From: Clostridia bacterium
Lineage (GTDB): Bacteria; Bacillota; Peptococcia; DRI-13; SM3-B62
Assembly (NCBI GenBank): GCA_018433675.1
Contig: JAHDQS010000004.1
Coordinates: 16,285-80,284, forward strand
Direction of reading: 5' to 3'
DNA: 64,000 nt
Both the position numbers and the translations under genes were made by a program. Positions within the stretch are counted from its first letter, which is position 1, and each line of letters starts with the position of its first letter. A model generated the notes under the pieces. The model did no database searches. It was not told the DNA's origin and saw only the letters and a program-made list of their open reading frames with translations. This document shows positions 53,497-61,537 of the stretch, one piece after another.

Positions 53497-54235
53497 TTCA
53501 TTCCTGCACAAATTAAATCCCTTGACCAAGCTTGTATTGTCACTTATGATTTGTGTGGCTTGTTTTATCAGTGAAAATCATCTACTTTTGGTGGCCATTA
53601 TCCTTTTGAATCTTGCCATTGCAAAAGCGGCAGGTATTTTGCCCCGGGGGCTGATGCTCCTGAAAGGGCTGACAAAGATCTCCCTTGTCATTTTCTTGCT
53701 ACAGCTCTTGTTTATTCGAGGAGGAGATATATTAATTACGCTACCGTTAAATCTGTTGATAACCGAAAGGGGTGTTGCGATGGCCTTTGTCATCGTCTTT
53801 CGCTTGATAGGAGCTACTATGCCCCTGGCTCTGATGTTATCGATTACACAGATGAACGATTTATCGAATGTGCTGGTCACCAAGCTGAAGATACCATACA
53901 AGTACGCCTTTACCCTTACAACAGCCATGCGCTTTATACCTATTTTCGCCAATGAGATGTCGGGGATAATCGAGGCCCAGGCCTCAAGGGGTGTGGAATT
54001 AGATACGAGGAATATTTTTAAAAAGATAAAATTTGTTTTACCGTTATGCGTACCGCTTTTGATTACCTCAGTCAAAAAAATCGAGGGCAGTGCCATATCA
54101 GCAGAAATACGGGGCTTTCATTTAAGAACCAGAGAAAGCTGCTATAAAGGATATCCGATCAAAAAAAGTGATGTTGGCGTAATGTTTTTTTCCGCTTTCT
54201 TAGTTTTTTCTGCTATTATTGTTTCTGGGGCATAA
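53465..54235 (+). CDS. ECF transporter transmembrane protein EcfT
   Basis: A 256-residue EcfT scaffold with five or six transmembrane helices. LHKLNPLTKLVLSLMICVAC near residue 14 is the family opening. The coupling helices carry the Ala-Arg-Gly-type motif, here EAQASRGVELDTRN near 178, and a second SAEIRGFHLR near 214; both contact the two ATPases. The gene overlaps the EcfA end. It completes the tryptophan-type ECF transporter. Confidence 0.92.
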   Translation: MKGFLDYVPGNSFLHKLNPLTKLVLSLMICVACFISENHLLLVAIILLNLAIAKAAGILPRGLMLLKGLTKISLVIFLLQLLFIRGGDILITLPLNLLITERGVAMAFVIVFRLIGATMPLALMLSITQMNDLSNVLVTKLKIPYKYAFTLTTAMRFIPIFANEMSGIIEAQASRGVELDTRNIFKKIKFVLPLCVPLLITSVKKIEGSAISAEIRGFHLRTRESCYKGYPIKKSDVGVMFFSAFLVFSAIIVSGA

Positions 54236-54318
54236 GAAAGGGCCGCTCGGAATTCAAATGGAGTGGGTTTTACCTAAGGTAAGTACCTTCATTTAGATAA
54301 TCAGAGGGGATGATTTTT

Positions 54319-56100
54319 TTGAAAGAGATTCTTCTGGGGAATGCAGCCATAGCCCTTGGGGCTGTCGTGGCAGGGGTTAAAGTAGTAAGTGGGTATCCGG
54401 GGACCCCCTCGACGGAAGTGCTGGAAAGTGTTGCACAATATAATCGAGACGGAAGAATAAAGGTGGAATGGTCGGTAAACGAAAAAGCTGCCCTGGAAAT
54501 AGCGGCAGGGGCGTCCTATTGTGGAGCCAGGAGCATGGTGACCATGAAGCAGGTGGGTTTGAATGTGGCGTCGGATCCGTTGATGAGCCTGGGTGTGATC
54601 GGCACAAAAGGCGGTATGGTGGTAGTTGTGGCGGATGATCCGGGGCCGATATCATCGCAAACGGAGCAGGATACGCGTCACTTCGGCAAATATGCCAATA
54701 TTCCGGTGCTGGATCCTTCCTCGCCGGAAGAAGCCTACGAAATGGCCAAATACGCTTTTGAGCTGTCTGAGAGAACAAACCTTCCCGTTATCTTGCGTCC
54801 GACAACGAAGGTTTGCCATAGCAGCGGCACGATTGAAGTTGATGAAAGCAGATTTGAATATGAGACGGAAGGATTTGTGAAGGATTCCAAGTGGGTCATC
54901 TTTCCTCCCCTGTCTTACCGTCGTCACTTGGAGATTGAAAAGCAGCAAGGAGAGATAGCGGATATCTTTGACCGGCTCTCATTTAACAGGATTGAGGGAG
55001 ACGGCAAATATGGGATAGCGGCAGGTGGTGTTACTTATGCCATTGTCAAGGATATCATTGACACATATAATTTAAATGTTGTTTTGCTTAAGTCGGGAGC
55101 GGTGTTTCCCGCGCCGGCTAAATTATATCATGAGTTTTTACAGAGGGTCGAAAAGGTTCTTGTCCTGGAAGAACTGGATCCGGTTGTAGAAGAACAGCTT
55201 TATCATATATTGGCTGTAAATAATTTTCATAAGCCCATTTTCGGGAAATTAAATGGATTCGTCACCCCGGCAGGGGAGCTTAAATTTGACAACACCCTAA
55301 AGATTATAGAAAAGTTCATGGAGATAAAGCTTGGCACCGTCGAGGATTCGACCGGTACGAAAGGTATCGAGTTTCCTTTGCGTTCCCCGGTACTTTGTGC
55401 AGGTTGTCCTCATAGGGCCAGCTTTTATGCCGTGAAAAAGGCCATGAAAGGGGAAAAGATTGTCTCCTGCGGAGATATCGGCTGTTACACCCTGGGTAAC
55501 GCCAAGCCTCTTGAGATGACCGATACTTGCCTTTGTATGGGGGCAGGCATTACCATTGCGCAAGGCATTAAAAAGGCAGACCCGGATATAAATGCCTTTG
55601 CCTTTGTCGGCGACAGCACCTTTTTTGCCGCTGGAATGACAGGGCTTGCTAACGCGGTGTATAACAATACGGATATTAATGTTATCGTCCTGGATAATTG
55701 TACAACGGCCATGACGGGACAACAGCCTCATCCCGGTACCGGCAAGACAATGATGAATACAAATTCACCTAAAATTGACATCGCTTCGGTAGCCAAGGCG
55801 CTTAATGTAGGTTTTGTGGAAAAGGTGAATCCTTTTGATCATCAAAAGGCAGTAAAAGTAGTGCAAGAAGCAGCCGCTTATAAGGGAGTGAGTGTCGTCA
55901 TTTTTGAGGCGCCGTGTGTTACACTTTTTAAGTCGGAGGAAGTGTGTAGAATAGAGAATTGCATCGGCTGCAAGAAATGTATTAATGAAATAGGTTGTCC
56001 CGCCTTATACGTCAAAGAGGGTAAGGTGGCAATTGATGATACTTTATGTAACGGGTGCGGTTTATGCAAGAACGTATGTCCAACCGGCAGTATTAAATAG
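54319..56100 (+). CDS. iorA: Indolepyruvate:ferredoxin oxidoreductase, alpha subunit
   Basis: Large subunit (593 residues) of indolepyruvate ferredoxin oxidoreductase, which oxidatively decarboxylates aryl-2-oxoacids from tryptophan, phenylalanine and tyrosine to arylacetyl-CoA with reduction of ferredoxin. The N-terminal pyrimidine domain opens EILLGNAAIALGAVVAG. The TPP domain has FVGDSTFFAAGMTGLANAVY near residue 432 and TAMTGQQPHPGTG. The C-terminus has two [4Fe-4S] sites, CIGCKKCINEIGCP and CNGCGLCKNVCP. TTG 54319, eight bases after GAGGGG, is preferred over ATG 54310. It is followed by IorB and a CoA ligase. Confidence 0.93.
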   Translation: MKEILLGNAAIALGAVVAGVKVVSGYPGTPSTEVLESVAQYNRDGRIKVEWSVNEKAALEIAAGASYCGARSMVTMKQVGLNVASDPLMSLGVIGTKGGMVVVVADDPGPISSQTEQDTRHFGKYANIPVLDPSSPEEAYEMAKYAFELSERTNLPVILRPTTKVCHSSGTIEVDESRFEYETEGFVKDSKWVIFPPLSYRRHLEIEKQQGEIADIFDRLSFNRIEGDGKYGIAAGGVTYAIVKDIIDTYNLNVVLLKSGAVFPAPAKLYHEFLQRVEKVLVLEELDPVVEEQLYHILAVNNFHKPIFGKLNGFVTPAGELKFDNTLKIIEKFMEIKLGTVEDSTGTKGIEFPLRSPVLCAGCPHRASFYAVKKAMKGEKIVSCGDIGCYTLGNAKPLEMTDTCLCMGAGITIAQGIKKADPDINAFAFVGDSTFFAAGMTGLANAVYNNTDINVIVLDNCTTAMTGQQPHPGTGKTMMNTNSPKIDIASVAKALNVGFVEKVNPFDHQKAVKVVQEAAAYKGVSVVIFEAPCVTLFKSEEVCRIENCIGCKKCINEIGCPALYVKEGKVAIDDTLCNGCGLCKNVCPTGSIK

Positions 56101-56154
56101 CAGACCTAAAGTAAGTCAGGTTAAGCGGTTGTCGGCATATTAGGAGGGAAAGAC

Positions 56155-56754
56155 GTGGATATATTGATTGCGGGAGTAGGAGGGCAAGGTATAATATTGG
56201 CCTCGAAGATTTTGGCCTATGCTGCGGTAATAGAAGGACGCAAGGCCAGAACAGGAGAAACCATCGGTATGAGCCAACGCGGCGGCTGTGTCGTTAGCCA
56301 TGTTCGAACAGGTGGCAGCCACTCGCCGTATATACCGGTAGGCGGTGCTGACTTGTTGCTTTCCTTTGAACTGTGCGAAGGGGCAAGAAACATCGTTTAT
56401 CTGAAAAAAGGCGGCAAAGCCGTAATCAATACGGCTTCAATTACCCCGGTTTCCACAGCCTTGGGGTTAACCGCATATGATGGGGATAAAATGATGAAAT
56501 ATATAGCAGAAAACAGTAACGCTGTGTTTATAGATGCTAATAAGCGGGCGAAGGAAAGCGGTTCAAGCAAGGCAGTTAATACAGTTCTGCTCGGTGCCGC
56601 TTTTGGTCTTGGTGTCCTGGATCTATCAGAGGAAAGCCTGAGGCAGTCCATGGAAAAGAATATTAAGCCTAGTTTCCTGGCCTTAAATATGAGGGCATTC
56701 CATTCAGGTGTAAAGGCAGTAGAGGAGATGAAAATAAAGTGTCAAAAGTGTTAG
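56155..56754 (+). CDS. iorB: Indolepyruvate:ferredoxin oxidoreductase, beta subunit
   Basis: Small subunit (199 residues) of indolepyruvate ferredoxin oxidoreductase, gamma-type domain of the 2-oxoacid oxidoreductase family. ILIAGVGGQGIILASKILAY opens the chain, followed by TGETIGMSQRGGCVVSHVR near residue 38. The start is GTG 56155 after GGAGGG. It overlaps the PaaK-type gene, which starts 16 bases before its end. It forms a heterotetramer with IorA. Confidence 0.93.
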   Translation: MDILIAGVGGQGIILASKILAYAAVIEGRKARTGETIGMSQRGGCVVSHVRTGGSHSPYIPVGGADLLLSFELCEGARNIVYLKKGGKAVINTASITPVSTALGLTAYDGDKMMKYIAENSNAVFIDANKRAKESGSSKAVNTVLLGAAFGLGVLDLSEESLRQSMEKNIKPSFLALNMRAFHSGVKAVEEMKIKCQKC

Positions 56755-57986
56755 ATTCCGTAGATTTTGCCTCTTTGCAGCACTCTCTTGAGTATGCGGC
56801 GAAGAACAGCCGATTTTACAGAGAAAAGTTTTTGAAGGAAGGCATCAATGTAGATAAAATAAGGTCAAGAGAAGATTTTCAAAATATTCCTTTTAGTGAT
56901 AAGCATGATCTTCATAAGGCTTATCCCTTGGGTCTTCAAGCTGTGCCGGATGAGGATGTGGTAAGGGTTCATTCTTCCTCGGGAACGACAGGCAACCCCG
57001 TGATAATCCCTTATACAAAGGAAGATGTAGAGGACTGGGGCATTATGTTTGCCCGCTGTTACGAGATGGCAGGGATTACAAAGAGGGACAGGCTGCAAAT
57101 CACGCCTGGGTACGGGCTATGGACGGCTGGCATAGGTTTTCAGGCGGGTTGTGAGAAACTGGGGGCTATGGCCATTCCTATAGGACCGGGTAATACCGAA
57201 AAACAACTTAAAATAATGGTTGATTTGCAATCCACCGTTCTGTGCGCCACCTCATCCTATGCACTTCTTTTGGCCGAAGAGGTAAAGAAGCGGGGTTTGA
57301 GGGATAAAATTAATTTACAGCGCGGGATCATAGGTTCCGAACGCTGGGGAGATTTGATGAGAAAGCGTATCTCCGATGAACTGGAGATCGAATTATTCGA
57401 TATCTATGGGTTAACCGAGATTTATGGGCCGGGGATAGGAATAGATTGTGAAAAGCATGAGGGAATACATTACTGGGATGATTTCTTCTACTTTGAAGTG
57501 ATTGATCCTGATAGCGGGAAGGTTCTTTCGGAGGGAGAGTTTGGTGAGTTGGTCATTACCACGTTGAAAAAGGCCGCGGCACCTCTTATTCGCTATCGCA
57601 CTCATGACCTGACAAGAATCATACCGCATAAGTGTAGCTGCAAAAGACCTTATCCGATGATTGACAGAATTATCGGGAGAACCGATGATATGATCAAGGT
57701 CAAGGGAGTCAACATCTATCCCGGACAAATCGAGGATGCCTTGAGCAGAACAAAAGGGCTTTCAAGCGAATATCAGGTTGTCTTAGAAAACATTGACGGC
57801 AAGGATAAGATGACACTGAAGGTAGAAGTGCAGGACAGGGCTGATAAGGATCAGGTTATAGCAGAAATTTTGCATACCTTTAAAAGTAAAATTGGGATAA
57901 GGATATTTTGCCAGTGTGTAGAGATAGGGGAATTACCCCGGTCGGAAAAGAAATCCAAAAGGGTATATGATCACAGGTACAAATAA
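56739..57986 (+). CDS. paaK: Phenylacetate-CoA ligase family (PaaK-type)
   Basis: Adenylate-forming ligase of 415 residues that joins aryl acetates to CoA. The phosphate loop is HSSSGTTGNPVIIPYT near residue 80, the core DIYGLTEIYGPG near 219, and the adenylation motif RYRTHDLTRIIP near 284; the C-terminal hinge has IIGRTDDMIKVKGVNIYP near 307. It starts at GTG 56739 within iorB. In anaerobes with Ior it may run toward arylacetate and ATP (as an acid-CoA synthetase working in reverse) to conserve energy from tryptophan breakdown. That direction is inference. Confidence 0.9.
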   Translation: MSKVLDSVDFASLQHSLEYAAKNSRFYREKFLKEGINVDKIRSREDFQNIPFSDKHDLHKAYPLGLQAVPDEDVVRVHSSSGTTGNPVIIPYTKEDVEDWGIMFARCYEMAGITKRDRLQITPGYGLWTAGIGFQAGCEKLGAMAIPIGPGNTEKQLKIMVDLQSTVLCATSSYALLLAEEVKKRGLRDKINLQRGIIGSERWGDLMRKRISDELEIELFDIYGLTEIYGPGIGIDCEKHEGIHYWDDFFYFEVIDPDSGKVLSEGEFGELVITTLKKAAAPLIRYRTHDLTRIIPHKCSCKRPYPMIDRIIGRTDDMIKVKGVNIYPGQIEDALSRTKGLSSEYQVVLENIDGKDKMTLKVEVQDRADKDQVIAEILHTFKSKIGIRIFCQCVEIGELPRSEKKSKRVYDHRYK

Positions 57987-57995
57987 ACGGCTGGC

Positions 57996-58745
57996 TTAAG
58001 TCTCGAAAATATCATCTATCACCATCTCCAGACCATCAAAATAGTAAGAGTTCAAAGTATCGCCAAGCTTATAATGGACATATTCGTCGACCTCGAAATC
58101 CTTAAAGCCGTATAGCAGGACAGAACGCTTTTTAGGATCGATGATCCAGAACTCTCTCACGCCGGATAGCATAAACGTATTGAGTTTGTCCACCATGTCT
58201 TTGGAGCGGGTGCTTTTCGATAAGATCTCGATGCAGAGTGTGGGGGTGCCCATGTACCTGCCTTTTTCGTTGATTTTATCCTCCAAGTCACAGATAATGA
58301 GCAAATCCGGCTGCATGACATCAGGTGTTTTTAAATCCTTTTTGTAAAAATGGATGTCAAAAGGCGAGTAAAAGACCTTGCACTTCTTTCCTTTCAGATA
58401 GTTTCGCAGCATGATGTGCAGATTTCCGGAAATCTCTTGATGGAAAGGGCTTGGAGAAGACAAGATGACTATTTCACCGTTGATATACTCCATCCGCAGG
58501 TCGCTTTTCTCGTAGATTTCCATGAATTCTTCATAGGAAACCTTTTTGCCGCCGTACTGATAATCCAAAGCATTCTCCTTAACCATGTAATATCGCTCGA
58601 TATCCGTGATATAAGGGGTCATTCGTACGGCTTTTTTGCCGTTTTTCGTAATGACAACCTCGTTATCTTCCGTCACATAGTCAAGATATTTACCTAAATT
58701 TGTCTTAAACTCCGTGGCTGTAATAACCTTTGTGGTATCATTCAT
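57996..58745 (-). CDS. Phd-type antitoxin domain fused to Uma2-family nuclease-like domain (copy 2)
   Basis: About 249 residues with the same plan as the gene at 21436-22170. A Phd/YefM domain comes first (VITATEFKTNLGKYLDYVTE, then VVITKNGKKAVRM), then a Uma2 domain with YEEFMEIYEKSDLRMEYING, MQPDLLIICD and CIEILSKSTRSKDMVDKLNTF. GAGGTGAT places the start at ATG 58745. The similarity runs through both domains, so the whole fusion was duplicated or acquired twice. A 38-base perfect palindrome lies 46 bases upstream. Confidence 0.82.
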   Translation of the reverse strand: MNDTTKVITATEFKTNLGKYLDYVTEDNEVVITKNGKKAVRMTPYITDIERYYMVKENALDYQYGGKKVSYEEFMEIYEKSDLRMEYINGEIVILSSPSPFHQEISGNLHIMLRNYLKGKKCKVFYSPFDIHFYKKDLKTPDVMQPDLLIICDLEDKINEKGRYMGTPTLCIEILSKSTRSKDMVDKLNTFMLSGVREFWIIDPKKRSVLLYGFKDFEVDEYVHYKLGDTLNSYYFDGLEMVIDDIFET

Positions 58746-58790
58746 ATTTATCACCTCGCACGATGATTGTAACAGATAGAACGGAAAAAA

Positions 58791-58828
58791 GCAAGAAAGA
58801 ATATATCGTACGATATATTCTTTCTTGC
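58791..58828 (-). terminator. 38-base perfect palindrome followed by T6
   Basis: GCAAGAAAGAATATATCGT (58791-58809) is perfectly mirrored by its complement in 58810-58828. On the minus strand the hairpin is followed by TTTTTT, so it can terminate the ybjQ transcript. It also lies directly upstream of the Phd-Uma2 gene and could serve as its operator. Confidence 0.7.
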
Positions 58829-58849
58829 CGTAGACAATAATGTTGAGTC

Positions 58850-59152
58850 CTAAATTTTTACTGCCGTACCGTAAACATAGATTTCGGCCATTCCCGAAGA
58901 GATGGTTGATGATGAGAACCTTATTCCCATCACGGCATTGGCTCCTAATTTTTCGGCCTCGGCAACCATTTCTTCAAAGGCACTGTCCCGTACTTCGCTC
59001 ATAAGGTCTGCGTACTCTGAGACATCACCCCCGGTAATGTTCTTAAAAAAGGCCATAATGTCTTTGCCTAGATGCACTGCCTTAACTTTATTTCCGCGCA
59101 CGATTCCTAAAACCTCATAGTCAGTCTTAATATCCGTTGTGGTAAGAAGCAT
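58850..59152 (-). CDS. YbjQ-family (UPF0145) protein
   Basis: A 100-residue protein of the YbjQ/UPF0145 (DUF74) family, a small pentameric fold sometimes called heavy-metal-binding. VLGIVRGNKVKAVHLGKDIM near residue 14 and the C-terminal GANAVMGIRFSSSTI near 69 are diagnostic. GGAGGAAT precedes the ATG on the minus strand. It lies 45 bases after the ABC permease stop, so it may be the last gene of that operon. The function is unknown. Confidence 0.9.
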   Translation of the reverse strand: MLLTTTDIKTDYEVLGIVRGNKVKAVHLGKDIMAFFKNITGGDVSEYADLMSEVRDSAFEEMVAEAEKLGANAVMGIRFSSSTISSGMAEIYVYGTAVKI

Positions 59153-59197
59153 TGTTATTCCTCCTTTATATTTGAGTCTTATTTTGAAGCCAGCAAA

Positions 59198-59962
59198 TCA
59201 ATACTCTTTTTTCTGAAACACCCACATAGCGACTGCTAAAAAGCCAATAGCTACAAGAGTCATTAATATGACGGGGAGTAGAGGGAAAGCTCCGGTCATC
59301 ATATATTGTGCCCCGTACATGTGAATAAAAGGATTAATAACCCGAAGCGGCTTAAACCAAGAGGCAGCGGCCAATATAACTAAGATAAGGACTGTAGCGC
59401 CTCCGGCCTTGACGGGCTCACCAAATATAGCGGAGAGCAGTATTGACAGGGAGAGAATAACGAATAAACCTATGGAGGTTATAAAAGTACAGGTCAACAA
59501 TCTTCCTGCATCCACAACGTTAGGGGTGAACCAGGCGGTGAAAATCATAAGAAGTGTTGCTGTCCAGACCATAATAACCATCATAAGAGTCCCAGCCAGC
59601 ACTTTATTTAGGAAAACATCGCGTCTGGATACCGGCCTAGTCAAAAGGAAAGACATGGTTTTATTATTTGCTTCTCCGGCCAGTAAACTCATACCCACTA
59701 AAATGGCCATGATTGCACCGAGTTGAGGAAGGTTTTTAGCGTTCCATTGGCTCCAGAGATACAGTGAAAAGTCATTGAAAAGATCAGTAGGTATTGTGCC
59801 GAGGTACTTCTCCAACTGTTCGTAGGGAAGAAGGGAAAAGAGGTCAACGATAAAATTGTAGCTTAAAGGTATAAACAAGGCTAATGCTGTCAGGATTATC
59901 GTTCCCAGAACAAGTTTCCACAAGGCTTCGCGAAGTTCTTTCTTTAGTAGAGTAGTATTCAT
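59198..59962 (-). CDS. ABC-2-type permease of the YtrA-type operon
   Basis: A 254-residue membrane protein with about six transmembrane segments. The opening LLKKELREALWKLVLGTIIL is typical of ABC-2 permeases, and EANNKTMSFLLTRPVSRRDVFLNKVLAGTLMM near residue 92 is the family loop. It overlaps the ATPase gene by four bases on the minus strand. Together they form an exporter controlled by the GntR/YtrA-type regulator, as in cell-envelope stress operons. Confidence 0.88.
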   Translation of the reverse strand: MNTTLLKKELREALWKLVLGTIILTALALFIPLSYNFIVDLFSLLPYEQLEKYLGTIPTDLFNDFSLYLWSQWNAKNLPQLGAIMAILVGMSLLAGEANNKTMSFLLTRPVSRRDVFLNKVLAGTLMMVIMVWTATLLMIFTAWFTPNVVDAGRLLTCTFITSIGLFVILSLSILLSAIFGEPVKAGGATVLILVILAAASWFKPLRVINPFIHMYGAQYMMTGAFPLLPVILMTLVAIGFLAVAMWVFQKKEY

Positions 59963-60849
59963 GCTTTACTCCTCCTGACCTTGTCAATAAAGATATCTTC
60001 CAGGTTTTGATCGATTATATCCAGCGCAAAGTATGGGTAGTTCTTGATGGTATTGAGAATACCCTGCAGGTTGTCTTCTACTGTAATCAAGTAAGCTTTG
60101 CCTTCCCGGGAATAGCTTTGGATGCCCGGCAGAGAAAACAAATCATCCGGCACCTCTTTTTGAAATACCACCCTGATCTTTTTCACGGAAGACTTTAAAT
60201 CATCAATAGAACGGACATCAACCAGTTTGCCTTGATTGATGATAGCGATCTGATCGGCTACACGTTCCACGTCATGAAGAAGGTGGGAGGAGAGAAAGAC
60301 GGTTCTTCCTTGCACAGAGATTTCTTCTAGAATAATGCGTAAAAGTTCTTGGCGGTTTATGGTGTCTAAACCGGCGGTGGGTTCGTCTAAAACCAATAGT
60401 TCAGGTTCCGGCGCTATGGCCAGGATCAGTGCTAACTGTGTATTCATCCCTTTGGATAGATTCTTGATTTTTCCCTTGAGAGGCAGGCTGAAAAAATCCA
60501 AATATTTCTCGACCAGACCATCATTCCAGACGGGGTAGAAAGGACGGCAGAATTTGATGATTTCCTGCACTGTCATATACCCGTACATATGAGGCATCTC
60601 TGCCACATAGCCTGTTCGGCGGCGGATGGATTCTGATTCTTTTTCGATGTCCAGGCCGAGGATTTTTCCGCCTCCTGTATCCGGACGTATCAGGCCCAAC
60701 ATTAGCTTGATGGTCGTAGTTTTCCCGGCACCGTTAGGTCCGAGGAAACCGAAAATACTGCCGGCAGGTACCTGAAGCGACAGATTATCCACCGCTTTTT
60801 TATCCTTGAAGGATTTGCTGAGGTCCTCAAGTTCGATTGCCAGGGTCAT
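59959..60849 (-). CDS. ABC transporter ATP-binding protein of the YtrA-type operon
   Basis: A 296-residue ABC ATPase. Walker A GPNGAGKTTTIKL near residue 38, signature LSKGMNTQLALILAI near 134, Walker B PELLVLDEPTAGLD near 153, and the H loop LSSHLLHDVERVAD near 188 are in place. The C-terminal extension of about 80 residues is usual for this exporter group. It overlaps both its neighbours: the regulator by 23 bases upstream and the permease by four bases downstream. Confidence 0.93.
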   Translation of the reverse strand: MTLAIELEDLSKSFKDKKAVDNLSLQVPAGSIFGFLGPNGAGKTTTIKLMLGLIRPDTGGGKILGLDIEKESESIRRRTGYVAEMPHMYGYMTVQEIIKFCRPFYPVWNDGLVEKYLDFFSLPLKGKIKNLSKGMNTQLALILAIAPEPELLVLDEPTAGLDTINRQELLRIILEEISVQGRTVFLSSHLLHDVERVADQIAIINQGKLVDVRSIDDLKSSVKKIRVVFQKEVPDDLFSLPGIQSYSREGKAYLITVEDNLQGILNTIKNYPYFALDIIDQNLEDIFIDKVRRSKA

Positions 60850-61249
60850 TGTTTTTCGCTCCTTTCACTAAGCGGTCTTTCCAGGCGGCCAGCTTATCTA
60901 TAAATCCGTTATGCAGAGTATCGGCGTCTACCGAAAGCTGATAAGCTTCTATCATCAATTTTTCCAGGGCTTTGTCTAAAGCGATCTTTTGTTCTTGTTC
61001 ATTGCCCTTTCGACGTTTGGCGACAAAACTGCCCAACCCGCGTGCTGTTTGGAGAATTCTTTCACGCTCCAGTTCTTGATAAGCCTTAGATACAGTGTTG
61101 GGGTTGATGGTGAGCTGGAGCGCTAGTTCCCGAACAGAAGGCATTTGTTCTCCTTCTGTCAATAGGCCGGTGGCTATTGCCTTTTTAATCTGTTCCTTTA
61201 ACTGTACATATATCGGCACACCACTTTGCGGATCTACATAGTACCACAT
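60827..61249 (-). CDS. GntR-family regulator of the YtrA type
   Basis: A 140-residue regulator of the GntR/YtrA subfamily. The winged helix reads PIYVQLKEQIKKAIATGLL then QMPSVRELALQLTINPNTVSKAYQELERE, the classic GntR opening, with only a short C-terminal dimerisation helix. GGAGG lies five bases before the ATG at 61249, so an in-frame ATG at 61261 is rejected. The gene precedes and overlaps its ABC exporter. YtrA repressors answer to cell-wall-active antibiotics; that trigger is inferred. Confidence 0.9.
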   Translation of the reverse strand: MWYYVDPQSGVPIYVQLKEQIKKAIATGLLTEGEQMPSVRELALQLTINPNTVSKAYQELERERILQTARGLGSFVAKRRKGNEQEQKIALDKALEKLMIEAYQLSVDADTLHNGFIDKLAAWKDRLVKGAKNNDPGNRT

Positions 61250-61299
61250 ATAAGCCTCCATTCCGCTGTTACACTGTACTATATCACTAATACACCTTT

Positions 61300-61328
61300 A
61301 ATATAGCAAGGTATTTTTGTTTTGTCAA
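61300..61328 (-). promoter_or_regulatory. Promoter of the gntR/ABC operon
   Basis: On the minus strand TTGACA (61328-61323) is followed after 17 bases by TATATT (61305-61300). The start near 61293 is followed by GTGTATTAGTGATATAGTAC and GTGTAAC half-site-like sequences, a possible YtrA operator. Confidence 0.75.
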
Positions 61329-61537
61329 TCAGTATTTATGCCAAGAAAAAATGAAATATCAGATGATAATAAAAGGAGATTAAACCCAAACGTTGAATAT
61401 CATAATATTGTAGTAAACATTTATATCAATAACAATATTATAGGAACATTACTATAGCAATTACTGCTTGCGGTGAGGTTGGGGGGTGTCTTAAAAAACA
61501 TTATATTTTTTTGATACCGATGAAAGGGGATTCTCAG

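Noticed and set aside
61402..61441. ATAATATTG/CAATATTAT inverted repeat upstream of the surface protein
   Set aside because: AT-rich 9-base arms with a 22-base loop are expected by chance in such a region.
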